Source: Streptomyces flavofungini
GTDB taxonomy: Bacteria > Actinomycetota > Actinomycetes > Streptomycetales > Streptomycetaceae
Length of the DNA: 64,000 nt
Assembly: GCF_030388665.1 (NCBI RefSeq)
Contig: NZ_CP128846.1
Coordinates: 372,001-436,000, forward strand
Reading direction: 5' to 3'
Position numbers and translations under genes: made by a program. Positions 17,705 through 25,278 of the stretch are shown in pieces. Numbering within the stretch: position 1 is the stretch's first letter; every line of letters begins with the position of its first letter. Under the pieces are notes generated by a model. That model was not told the DNA's origin and searched no databases. It saw nothing but the letters and a program-made list of their open reading frames with translations.

Positions 17705-17748
17705 GAGCGGGCCTTCGGGGGAACCTTGCAGCTGCAGAAGGCCCGCTC
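17705..17748 (+). terminator. Terminator-like hairpin
   Basis: GAGCGGGCCTTC (17705-17716) pairs perfectly with GAAGGCCCGCTC (17737-17748) across a 20-nt loop that contains its own small GCAGCTGC palindrome. It lies about 100 bp after the DUF305 gene and before the secreted protein gene at 17914. Confidence 0.65.
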
Positions 17749-17913
17749 TCCGCCCTCTTCAGCGGTGATCGACCCGGCCGGGCAGTGGAATGCGCCAGGG
17801 GTGGAATAGGCCCCTCCATGATCGTTTTTGACCAGTTCCGGCCTCACAGCACCACCTTCGTGACCGCTACATTCCCCCTGACCCACGCACGCCCAGGGAG
17901 GAAAGGGACAACG

Positions 17914-19185
17914 ATGCGCTCCATAAGACCCGTCAGCCGCATGGGCAGATCACTCATGGCGGTGACCGCCACAGCGGTCGCCGCCATGGGCCTTGCCGCC
18001 TCACCGGCTGCTGCGGCACCCACCGACACGACGGCGCCCCGGCCCGGCGGCACCTGTACGGCGGCCGACCTCGGCACACGCCACCCGTACATCAAGTCCA
18101 CCGAAGTGTCCCCGACGATCACCCACTTCAAGGGCTGGTACGTCACCGAGGGCACCACCGGCAACCACACCGTCACCACCAGCACCCAGACGACCATCAC
18201 GGTCTCCGTCGGGCTCAACAACAATATCGAGGCCGGTTTCGCCTCCGAGACCCTCGGCAAGGCCGGAGCGAGCGTGGGCCTGAACGTAAAGCTTGAGTCC
18301 TCCTCCACCAGCAGCGAATCGAATTCGGTCGCGTGGAACTTCAACCAGCCCGGCTACTACGGCGTCTACAAGGGCACCAAGAAGGTCACCGGCACGTACG
18401 GAAGCCTCAACTGCAACCGCGTCCAACAGGACGACAACAGCTGGGCGTTGGAGTGGATCGAGGGGCCCGGCAACGGCAGCTTCACCACCTACACCACCCT
18501 TGAGGAAGGCGCGGTGCGCTGCCAGGACCAGGTGCCCGCAGGCAGCATCATGGCCAAGGCGCAAACCCTCCTCGACTGCGGCTCGGCCGCCGCGAAGGTC
18601 ACCCGCCCGGCGGGTGCGGTGGCGCCGACGGAGAAGCAGAAGCAGGACCGCGACGCGCAGCGCCCGGCTCCCACCGCCGGCACGTCCGCCGAACAACCCA
18701 CCAAGACCACCGCCACCGGGCGTAACGCGCGCGCTCTCACCTGCAAGCCCGGCGCCTACAAGATCGCCGTACCCGGCAAGCCCCTGTCCTGGGGCGCACC
18801 GGTCCTCGCGGCCGACGGTGTCCGCCTGCGGCCCTCGACCATCTTCTCCGCCCACCTGGACCACTGGTTCCTGTGCAACGTGACGGAGAACAACGGAGTC
18901 CTCGAGGCGTCCCTGAAGAACTGGGGCAACGGCGGGTGCGCGACCATCCCCGCGCAGAACGCGTCCACCGAACGGGCGGCCCTGCAGACGGCCCCCTGCA
19001 AGGAGGACGACCTCCAGCGGTTCACCATCTACCGCGACGTCCCCGGCAGCTCGAAGATCGGTGTACAGAACAAGTACACCGGCTCCATGATGGGCCACGA
19101 CCGGTACGCGGACGGGGAGTTCATCCGCCAGTACTCCGGCGGCAGGCAGGACGGCACGGGTACGTACGACCTGACCGGAGTCTGA
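17914..19185 (+). CDS. Secreted Ser/Thr-rich protein, possibly pore-forming, with lectin-like C-terminus
   Basis: A 423-residue exported protein of unknown family. The signal peptide ends near AAAA at 33-36. Residues about 75-150 alternate polar and hydrophobic residues with long Thr/Ser runs (HTVTTSTQTTITVSVG; LNVKLESSSTSSESNSV), the pattern of beta-hairpins in aerolysin-type pore-forming proteins. After an Ala/Pro/Thr linker (about 230-275), the C-terminal 145 residues have Cys pairs and a GGCATIPAQN...LQTAPC pattern that resembles a ricin-type beta-trefoil. Both domain calls are by pattern only. The ATG at 17914 follows GGGAGGAAAGG. A secreted protease gene starts 68 bp later. Confidence 0.6.
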   Translation: MRSIRPVSRMGRSLMAVTATAVAAMGLAASPAAAAPTDTTAPRPGGTCTAADLGTRHPYIKSTEVSPTITHFKGWYVTEGTTGNHTVTTSTQTTITVSVGLNNNIEAGFASETLGKAGASVGLNVKLESSSTSSESNSVAWNFNQPGYYGVYKGTKKVTGTYGSLNCNRVQQDDNSWALEWIEGPGNGSFTTYTTLEEGAVRCQDQVPAGSIMAKAQTLLDCGSAAAKVTRPAGAVAPTEKQKQDRDAQRPAPTAGTSAEQPTKTTATGRNARALTCKPGAYKIAVPGKPLSWGAPVLAADGVRLRPSTIFSAHLDHWFLCNVTENNGVLEASLKNWGNGGCATIPAQNASTERAALQTAPCKEDDLQRFTIYRDVPGSSKIGVQNKYTGSMMGHDRYADGEFIRQYSGGRQDGTGTYDLTGV

Positions 19186-19253
19186 CAACCCCCACATCAT
19201 CGTCTGCTGTTCGCATGAGCGACGTCTTGATCTCTCCCGGAGAGTGAGTGAAC

Positions 19254-20057
19254 ATGCCCAACTTCATACGCAAGGCCGCTGTCCTGGCCGCGGCGATGGC
19301 GGCCTCGCTGCTCGTCTCCGTGGCCCCCGCCCAGGCCGACACCCCGGCCCCCGCGACACAGGCCGACACCCGCTACCCGATCGGCGGCGGCACGGGGATC
19401 TTCCAGCAGTTCGTGCAGACGCCGGCGGGAGCGAAGGTCAAGAGCTGTACGTTGACGGCGGTCGGCTATGACAAGGCCGGCGACCTCGTGGGCCTGACCA
19501 ACGCGCACTGTTTCGTCGACGAAGCGGGCAACAAGGTGCACGGCGACAAGGTCTACCTCGACAGGTCTCCGCACGGCACCTTCTTCTCCCCCGCCCCGTT
19601 GCCCAGCAGCCTTGAGTTCCTCGAGGTCGGCGTGATCGGCGAGGTGACCTACATCAGCGAGGGCAACGGTTACTACACCGGCGGCGTGGCGGGCCCCGAC
19701 TACGCCGTGATCAAGTTCGACCCGACCAAGGTGACCCCGACGAACACGGTCGACAGCCCGTCGGGCTCGGTGACCATCACCTCACTCGGCGCCCGCCCCG
19801 ACGTCGGCACTCGCCTGTGCAAGATGGGCCACCGGACCGGAAAGACCTGTGGCAAGGTCGTCGGCCACGGCCCGGAGAGCATCGGCCGCTTCATCAGCGC
19901 CATCGCCACCAACGCTGGCGACTCCGGCGGGCCCGTCGTCAACGGAACCACCCTCGTCGGCAATCTCTGGGGCTTCCCCGGCCACACCTCGATCGAGTTC
20001 ATCATCCGCGACATGAACGCCCGAGGCGGTGTGGGCGCAGGCTTCCACCTCGCCTGA
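19254..20057 (+). CDS. Secreted chymotrypsin-like serine protease
   Basis: A 267-residue S1-family protease with a Sec signal peptide (cleavage near AQA at 26-28). The triad is visible: His in LTNAHC, Asp in GPDYAVIKF, Ser in NAGDSGGPVV. Cys pairs surround these (SCTL...HC; LCKMG...TCGK). A short pro-region (ADTPAPATQADT) precedes RYPIGGG, a plausible maturation site. The ATG at 19254 is nine bases after GGAGAG; a GTG at 19248 is less well spaced. It follows the lectin-like gene by 68 bp with no terminator between, so co-transcription is likely. Hairpin 20075-20104 closes the unit. Confidence 0.9.
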   Translation: MPNFIRKAAVLAAAMAASLLVSVAPAQADTPAPATQADTRYPIGGGTGIFQQFVQTPAGAKVKSCTLTAVGYDKAGDLVGLTNAHCFVDEAGNKVHGDKVYLDRSPHGTFFSPAPLPSSLEFLEVGVIGEVTYISEGNGYYTGGVAGPDYAVIKFDPTKVTPTNTVDSPSGSVTITSLGARPDVGTRLCKMGHRTGKTCGKVVGHGPESIGRFISAIATNAGDSGGPVVNGTTLVGNLWGFPGHTSIEFIIRDMNARGGVGAGFHLA

Positions 20058-20074
20058 CCTTCCGCCATCGGCCC

Positions 20075-20104
20075 GGCGGCGCCCACCCCGCGGTGGGCGC
20101 CGCC
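20075..20104 (+). terminator. Terminator of protease gene
   Basis: GGCGGCGCCCACC (20075-20087) and GGTGGGCGCCGCC (20092-20104) form a perfect 13-bp stem with a 4-nt loop, 17 bp after the stop. Confidence 0.85.
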
Positions 20105-20229
20105 CGCCGTTGGGAGCTCATCGGGCCCGACCAGGCCACCGCCCTGCTGGAGATCCGCCGGAGCTGCTGGAACTGCGTGGTGGCCGCAGGCCGACGCCGT
20201 CGAAGTCCGCCAGCCGCAGACCGCCAGCC

Positions 20230-20350
20230 GCGGACCGGCATCCCACGGACACGGCATTCGGCGCTGCCGCTGCCGAGGACAGGGAAAAGCCCACCTCCAG
20301 CACGCCACGACGACGATCGCCGTCAACATCGAGCGTCTCAGCGGACGGTC
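20230..20350 (+). pseudogene. IS1182-type transposase C-terminal remnant
   Basis: One plus-strand frame reads HGHGIRRCRCRGQGKAHLQH followed by TTTIAVNIERLS, the signature C-terminus of IS1182-family transposases (RxYRGxxKxHLQH...AxNxxRL). Nothing upstream keeps the frame, and no terminal inverted repeats were found. This is a dead insertion-sequence fragment. Confidence 0.65.
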
Positions 20351-20591
20351 ACCGGCCGTGGAAACACCCAGGTCTTCGGGTGCTCTTGCCCGCCCCGCCG
20401 ATGGCGCCCTCGTCCTGGCCGGGGTCGGGGTTGCAGGTCGGGCACGTGTTCCGCACGGCGGTGCCCCGCGTGCAGTTCCACGCCGGCTTGATGTGATCGC
20501 GGCCGCCGGCCTTCTCGTTGTCGAACACCCAGATCTGCTTGCCCTTGCTCGGAGCCGCGTACGTCCCGTGGTAGCGGCCCGGGAGGGTCAT
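20349..20591 (-). CDS. Small unknown ORF, possibly a gene fragment
   Basis: The minus strand encodes an 80-residue frame beginning MTLPGRYHGTYAAPSKGKQI and containing a Cys pair (CPTCNPDP). The frame stays open upstream with a GNVCAWNK phrase reminiscent of small secreted peptidase-inhibitor (I36) proteins, but no signal peptide or ribosome binding site is found. It may be the tail of a broken gene. Codon use is less GC-biased than its neighbours. The rest of 20105-20766 shows nothing further. Confidence 0.3.
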   Translation of the reverse strand: MTLPGRYHGTYAAPSKGKQIWVFDNEKAGGRDHIKPAWNCTRGTAVRNTCPTCNPDPGQDEGAIGGAGKSTRRPGCFHGR

Positions 20592-20766
20592 GAACGGGAT
20601 GCTGGACCTCTTGTTCCACGCGCAGACGTTGCCCCTGGGGCAGTATCACGGCAGATATCACCCAGAGACGGGTGTGCTCGACGAAGAACTCCAGCTTGCT
20701 GATCGGGTGCCGGATTCGCTCGGCCGTCGCCCCGGTCCCTCCCGTACGACGACAGACCCGGCGTCC

Positions 20767-21885
20767 CTAGCGGCGGTGGTGTCGCGACACCAGGAGCCCC
20801 GCGTCCCGCGCCCCCGCGATGAGCCGCAGCGACTTGCGGCGGCTGCGCCCTGTCGCCCGCATCACGGCGAGCACCGGGTCCTCGCCGTCGTCCAGCGCCC
20901 CGCGGTAGGCCTCCGCCGCGACGTTCCGCACCGCGTTGCCGCGTCGCGCGGACGGGCGGCCCCGGCGCGCACCGGGCGGCTCCTGGGCGGAGCCGCCGCC
21001 CCGGCAGAGCGCGTCGGCGGTTCCGTGGCGGTCCACCAGGCCGCGGAAGGCGTCGTGGAGGGGGCCCTCGATCCGCGCGGCGAGCGCCATGAGGTCGTCG
21101 AGGGGAAGCGGGGGACAGGCGCGGACTTCCTCGATGGCGATCCGCCCGTCCGAGACGACCGCGAGGACGTCGGCGCCGCGGGGCGCGCCACGGCAGCAGC
21201 CGCCATCGGCGCTCTCGCCGCCGAATCCGCCGCGTTCGGCTCCACCACCCTCACCGGCACCGCCGCCGTCGCCGCCGAAGGCGAGGCGCACGTGGAAGAG
21301 CGAGGGCGGCACGCCGTCCCGGACCCCGGCGCCCTCCGCGCTCGGGCCCGGCTCGTCACCTGCCGCACCGCAGTCGCCGCCCCGACCCAGCGATGAGGCG
21401 AACTCCCCTCCCGCGCCCGCGGGTTGCCCGGCCCCCACTGCGACTGAGACCTCGACGCACCCTGCCGCATCCACACCGAGGTCCGCCCCCGCCCCGCTGT
21501 CGACGCCCGCGTCCCCGCCGAAGCCCGTCCCGGCCCCCGGCCACCCCTCGTCCAGGTCCCTGACCCATCCCACAGGCCAACTGGGGCCGTTCGCCACAGC
21601 CTCCGCCCGGCCCCCCGGGCCCTCCAGGTTCCCCGGGCCCCCCGGGCTCCCCGGGCTCCCCGCCGACGGGACGCCCCACGCCTCCCGCGGACTCGCCGCC
21701 GCGTCCGGCCACCACACCACCTCGACCGGCCCCTCCTCCCCCGACCACCCGGTCCCCGCCGGAGCGGCCGGCCCACTACCGGCCCCCATCTCCGCCAGCC
21801 CTTCGGACCCCACCCCCCGCAGCTCCCCCACCCCGCCACCCGATCGGAAATGATCATTTTCGTTGCGATATGAGCCTTTCTGCAC
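20767..21885 (-). CDS. DUF6214-like protein with long Gly/Ala-rich insertion
   Basis: A 372-residue protein. The conserved C-terminal part (about 200-372) reads SLFHVRLAFGGD, VLAVVSDGRIAIEEV, LPLDDLMALAARIEGP, AAEAYRGALDDGEDPVLAVM and TGRSRRKSLRLIAGARDAGLL, ending RHHRR. I associate this order with the streptomycete DUF6214 family; the basic RSRRKSLRLI helix could bind nucleic acid. The first 200 residues are low-complexity Gly/Ala/Ser/Glu sequence. The start is doubtful: the first codons after the GTG at 21885 are AT-rich, and an ATG at 21789 may be the true start. Function unknown. Confidence 0.65.
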   Translation of the reverse strand: MQKGSYRNENDHFRSGGGVGELRGVGSEGLAEMGAGSGPAAPAGTGWSGEEGPVEVVWWPDAAASPREAWGVPSAGSPGSPGGPGNLEGPGGRAEAVANGPSWPVGWVRDLDEGWPGAGTGFGGDAGVDSGAGADLGVDAAGCVEVSVAVGAGQPAGAGGEFASSLGRGGDCGAAGDEPGPSAEGAGVRDGVPPSLFHVRLAFGGDGGGAGEGGGAERGGFGGESADGGCCRGAPRGADVLAVVSDGRIAIEEVRACPPLPLDDLMALAARIEGPLHDAFRGLVDRHGTADALCRGGGSAQEPPGARRGRPSARRGNAVRNVAAEAYRGALDDGEDPVLAVMRATGRSRRKSLRLIAGARDAGLLVSRHHRR

Positions 21886-22109
21886 AGTCGCACGGTAGCC
21901 GTACAGTCACATTCCGCCACGAACGGCGCGCGCGACGACGGCGGGCAGGGCCCCCTGACAGCGGCACCGGGCACGCGGGCGCCGCCACGCCCACCACTGC
22001 GCGTCGCGGCACATCTCCCCCTGGACGCACAGGGGTGCGATGCTGATTCCAGGCGGGCAGCAGCCGGCCGCAAGGCGTCCCGGGGACACCCCGCGGAAGG
22101 AGCGCCACC

Positions 22110-23489
22110 GTGCAGATCGCCGTCGTGGGATCGGGTCCGAGCGGGGTCTACACCGCGCAGAGCCTGGTGCAGCAGGACCGCGTGCCGGACGTGCGGGTCG
22201 ACGTGCTCGACCGGCTGCCGTGCCCGTACGGCCTCGTGCGCTACGGCGTGGCACCGGACCACGAGAAGATCAAGTCCCTCCAGAACAACCTGCGTACGGT
22301 CCTGGAGCACGAGCGGGTGCGGTTCTTCGGAGGTGTCGAGATCGGCCCCCGGACCCTGCCCCCCGCGCGACTGCTCGACATGTACCACGCGGTGGTCTAC
22401 TGCGTGGGCGCGGCCACGGACCGGCACCTGGGCATACCCGGCGAGGACCTGCCCGGCAGTTGCTCGGCCACGGAGTTCGTGTCCTGGTACAGCGCCCACC
22501 CTGATGTGGCGGTCAACGGCGCGGGGCCGCCCGACCGCTTCGTGCGCGGGGTGGAGTCGGCCGTGGTCATCGGCGTCGGGAACGTGGCGGTGGACGTGGC
22601 GCGGATGCTGGCGCGCGGCGCCGCCGAGCTCACGCCGACCGACATTCCGCAGGAGGCCCTCGGCGTCCTCGCCCAAAGCCCGGTGCGCGAGGTGCACATG
22701 GTGGGGCGGCGCGGGCCTTCGCAGGCGCGGTTCACCACGAAGGAACTGCGGGAGCTCGGCTCGCTGCCGGACACCGAAGTCGTCGTGGACCCGGCGGAGT
22801 TGGCGCTCGACCCGGCGTACGCGGACCCGTCGGGCCTGCCCGCCGCGAACCGGCGCAACGTCGAGGTGATGCGCGGCTGGGCGGCAGCGCCCCCTGAGCA
22901 GGCGCCCGCCCGGAGGATCCGGCTGCGCTTCTTCCTGCGGCCGGTCGCCGTGCTCGACGCGCAAGGACGGGTCGGCGGGGTGCGGTTCGAGCGGACGCTC
23001 CCGGACGGGCGCGGCGGGGTGACGGGCTCGGGGACGTACGAGGACATCGCGGGCCAGCTGGTGCTGCGGTCCGTCGGCTATCGCGGGGTGCCGCTGGACG
23101 GGCTGCCGTTCGACGAGGGGACCGGCACTGTGCCGCACGCGGCGGGGCGGGTCCTGCGCGACGGCACGGTCTCCCCCGGGGAGTACGTGGCGGGCTGGAT
23201 CAAGCGCGGCCCCACGGGCGTCATCGGCACCAACCGCCCCTGCGCCAAGGAGACGGCGCTGTCGCTGCTCGACGACGCCCCGGCTCTCCTCGATCGAGCC
23301 GTGGCGAGCGATCCCGCGGCGGCGCTGCGTGCCGCCGGGGTCGATCCCGTCGAATGGCCGGGGTGGCAGGCGATCGAGCGGGCGGAGGCGGAGCTCGGGC
23401 GTTCCCTCGGGCGTGGTTCGGTGAAGATCCCGGACTGGCCGGGACTGCTCTCGGCGGCACGTGGCGGGCTTTCCGGCCGGGCGGGCTGA
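22110..23489 (+). CDS. fprA: Ferredoxin/adrenodoxin-type NADP reductase
   Basis: A 459-residue flavoprotein of the FprA / adrenodoxin reductase type. The N-terminal FAD-binding Rossmann motif GSGPSG (7-12) is followed by YGLVRYGVAPDHEKIK, and the NADP(H) site is marked by VIGVGNVAVDVARML (about 153-167). The C-terminal GTVPHAAGRV and GWIKRGPTGVIGTNR motifs are also diagnostic. It moves electrons between NADPH and ferredoxin, typically to supply cytochromes P450. The GTG at 22110 follows AAGGAG. No P450 or ferredoxin gene is adjacent. The 224-bp upstream gap has no recognised elements. Confidence 0.92.
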   Translation: MQIAVVGSGPSGVYTAQSLVQQDRVPDVRVDVLDRLPCPYGLVRYGVAPDHEKIKSLQNNLRTVLEHERVRFFGGVEIGPRTLPPARLLDMYHAVVYCVGAATDRHLGIPGEDLPGSCSATEFVSWYSAHPDVAVNGAGPPDRFVRGVESAVVIGVGNVAVDVARMLARGAAELTPTDIPQEALGVLAQSPVREVHMVGRRGPSQARFTTKELRELGSLPDTEVVVDPAELALDPAYADPSGLPAANRRNVEVMRGWAAAPPEQAPARRIRLRFFLRPVAVLDAQGRVGGVRFERTLPDGRGGVTGSGTYEDIAGQLVLRSVGYRGVPLDGLPFDEGTGTVPHAAGRVLRDGTVSPGEYVAGWIKRGPTGVIGTNRPCAKETALSLLDDAPALLDRAVASDPAAALRAAGVDPVEWPGWQAIERAEAELGRSLGRGSVKIPDWPGLLSAARGGLSGRAG

Positions 23490-23502
23490 GCCCACGCCCG
23501 CT

Positions 23503-23523
23503 CCGGCGCGCAGGTCGCGCCGG
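23503..23523. terminator. Small hairpin between convergent genes
   Basis: CCGGCGCG (23503-23510) and CGCGCCGG (23516-23523) flank a 5-nt loop between the fprA stop and the ArsR-gene stop. A modest bidirectional terminator candidate. Confidence 0.5.
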
Positions 23524-23540
23524 GCCCGCGCCCCGGGACG

Positions 23541-23894
23541 TCAGGTGCCGAGCCGCTGCGCCTGCCGGGCCGCCGCGTCGAGAATGCTGTCCAGGAGTCC
23601 GGGGAACAGCGCGTCCAGGTCGTCCCTGCGCAGGCCGTTCAGCTTCGCCGTGCCCCGGTAGTTCTGCTGGATCACGCCCGCCTCGCGCAGCACCCGGAAG
23701 TGGTGCGTGGACGTGGACTTGGTGACGGGCAGGTCGAAGTGCGAGCACGTCAGGCCCGCCTCCGCGCCGGCGGCAAGCTCCCGCACGATGAGCATGCGCA
23801 GCGGATCGGACAGCGCGTGCAGCACGCCTTCGAGGCGGATCTCCTCGCGCGCCGGGTGAGCGAGCGCGCGGGCGCTCGGTGCGGCGGTCGTCAT
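23541..23894 (-). CDS. ArsR-family winged-helix repressor
   Basis: A 117-residue ArsR/SmtB-fold regulator: LEGVLHALSDPLRMLIVREL (helix 1-2), then DLPVTKSTSTHHFRVLREAGVI, the recognition helix, and a wing with NYRGTAKLNGLR. The single Cys (TCSHF) and lack of the ELCVCDL metal box argue against classic arsenic sensing. It is divergent from the old-yellow-enzyme gene, so it probably represses that gene through the operator-like repeats in 23954-24017, responding perhaps to an electrophile or quinone; the ligand is inference. Confidence 0.88.
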   Translation of the reverse strand: MTTAAPSARALAHPAREEIRLEGVLHALSDPLRMLIVRELAAGAEAGLTCSHFDLPVTKSTSTHHFRVLREAGVIQQNYRGTAKLNGLRRDDLDALFPGLLDSILDAAARQAQRLGT

Positions 23895-23975
23895 GGCGGC
23901 TCCACTCTCCCTGGGCGGCCGGGGGCGCCCCTGTGCGGTGCGGACGCCTCCAGTGTACGAGTTGTACGAGACTCA

Positions 23976-24017
23976 TCGTAGTTTGACAGATGCCGTACTA
24001 CGACGCCTATCGTACGA
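23976..24017. promoter_or_regulatory. Promoter and operator-like repeats of the ArsR / OYE pair
   Basis: A -35 TTGACA (23983-23988) and a -10 around 24007-24013 (CTATCG/TATCGT) face the oxidoreductase gene. The inverted repeat TCGTAG (23976-23981) / CTACGA (23998-24003) brackets the -35. The palindrome TCGTACGA (24010-24017) overlaps the -10. Two direct GTACGAG copies lie just upstream at 23955-23961 and 23964-23970. A repressor bound here would control both divergent genes. Confidence 0.6.
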
Positions 24018-24090
24018 GAGGAGGCGCATCCCCGTGGCCCGGCCGCGAGCGCCCCCTTCCGTACCGCCGCCGTCACTACTGGAGGCCGCC

Positions 24091-25173
24091 GTGAGCGCGC
24101 TGTTCGAGCCCTGCACCCTGCGATCGCTGACCATCCCGAATCGCGTGTGGATGGCGCCGATGTGTCAGTACTCGGCGGTGGCGTCGGGCCCGGACATGGG
24201 CGTCCCGACCGACTGGCACTTCGCGCACTACGCGGCGCGCGCCACCGGCGGCACCGGCCTGATCCTGGTCGAGGCGACCGCCGTGAGCCCCGAGGGCCGC
24301 ATCTCCCCGGCCGACCTCGGCATCTGGAACGACACGCAGGTCGAGGCGTTCCGCCGCATCACCGGCTTCCTCAAGGAGCACGGCACCGTCCCGGGCGTCC
24401 AGCTGGCGCACGCGGGCCGCAAGGCGTCCACCGACCGGCCGTGGCTCGGCGGCGCGCCGCTCGCGCCCGGTTCGGCGGAGGGCTGGCAGCCGGTGGGGCC
24501 GAGCCCGGTGGCGTACGACGAGCGGCACAGCGTACCGACGGAGTTGACCGTCGATCAGATCCATGACGTGGCGCGGCAGTTCGCGGACGCCGCGCGGCGC
24601 GCCCTGGCCGCCGGGTTCGAGGTCGCCGAAGTGCACGGCGCGCACGGCTATCTGATCGGCGAGTTCCTCTCGCCGCACTCCAACCGGCGCACCGACGCCT
24701 ACGGCGGGGCGTTCGAGAACCGCGTGCGCTTCGCCCTGGAGGTCGTGGACGCCATCCGCGCCGTGTGGCCCGAGGACAAGCCGCTGTTCTTCCGCATCTC
24801 CGCGACCGACTGGCTCGAGGAGGGCGGCTGGACGGCGGACGACACGGTGCGCTTCGCCGCGCTTCTGAAGGAGCACGGCGTCGATCTGCTCGACGTCTCC
24901 ACCGGCGGCAACGCCGCGGGCGTCAAGATCCCCGTCGCGCCCGGCTACCAGGTCCCGTTCGCCGCGCGGGTCCGCGCGGAGACGGGGCTTCCGGTCGCCG
25001 CCGTCGGCCTGATCACCGGTGTCGAGCAGGCCGAGAAGATCGTCGCCAACGGTGAGGCGGACGCCGTGCTGCTCGGCCGTGAGCTGCTGCGCAGCCCTTC
25101 GTGGGCGCGCCAGGCGGCGCGCGAGCTCGGCGCGGAGGTGCGGGTGCCGCAGCAGTACCTGCGGTCCGTCTGA
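24091..25173 (+). CDS. NADH:flavin oxidoreductase, YqjM-type old yellow enzyme
   Basis: A 360-residue FMN TIM-barrel ene-reductase of the thermophilic-like (YqjM) class. Visible signatures: RVWMAPMCQYS with the redox-tuning Cys, DWHFAHYAARATGG, QLAHAGRKAS, EVHGAHGYLIGEFLSPHSN, DWLEEGG, and the phosphate loop VGLITGVEQAE...VLLGRELLR. It reduces activated C=C bonds with NAD(P)H and often protects against electrophiles. The GTG at 24091 follows GGAGG; longer frames upstream cross the promoter. It is controlled from the divergent region shared with the ArsR gene. Terminator 25188-25236. Confidence 0.92.
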   Translation: MSALFEPCTLRSLTIPNRVWMAPMCQYSAVASGPDMGVPTDWHFAHYAARATGGTGLILVEATAVSPEGRISPADLGIWNDTQVEAFRRITGFLKEHGTVPGVQLAHAGRKASTDRPWLGGAPLAPGSAEGWQPVGPSPVAYDERHSVPTELTVDQIHDVARQFADAARRALAAGFEVAEVHGAHGYLIGEFLSPHSNRRTDAYGGAFENRVRFALEVVDAIRAVWPEDKPLFFRISATDWLEEGGWTADDTVRFAALLKEHGVDLLDVSTGGNAAGVKIPVAPGYQVPFAARVRAETGLPVAAVGLITGVEQAEKIVANGEADAVLLGRELLRSPSWARQAARELGAEVRVPQQYLRSV

Positions 25174-25187
25174 GCCCTGCCTGCGAA

Positions 25188-25236
25188 GAACGACGCCCGG
25201 TGCGGGGTGGGTTGCACCGCGCACCGGGCGTCGTTC
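25188..25236. terminator. Strong terminator hairpin between convergent genes
   Basis: GAACGACGCCCGGTGCG (25188-25204) pairs perfectly over 17 bp with CGCACCGGGCGTCGTTC (25220-25236), 14 bp after the oxidoreductase stop. Directly beyond it, at 25244-25288, are three degenerate 15-bp units (CGGACTCACGGCCCC-like) reaching the end of the amidohydrolase gene. Confidence 0.85.
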
Positions 25237-25278
25237 ACGCCTCCGGACTCACGGCCCCCGGACCCACGGCCCCTGGGC

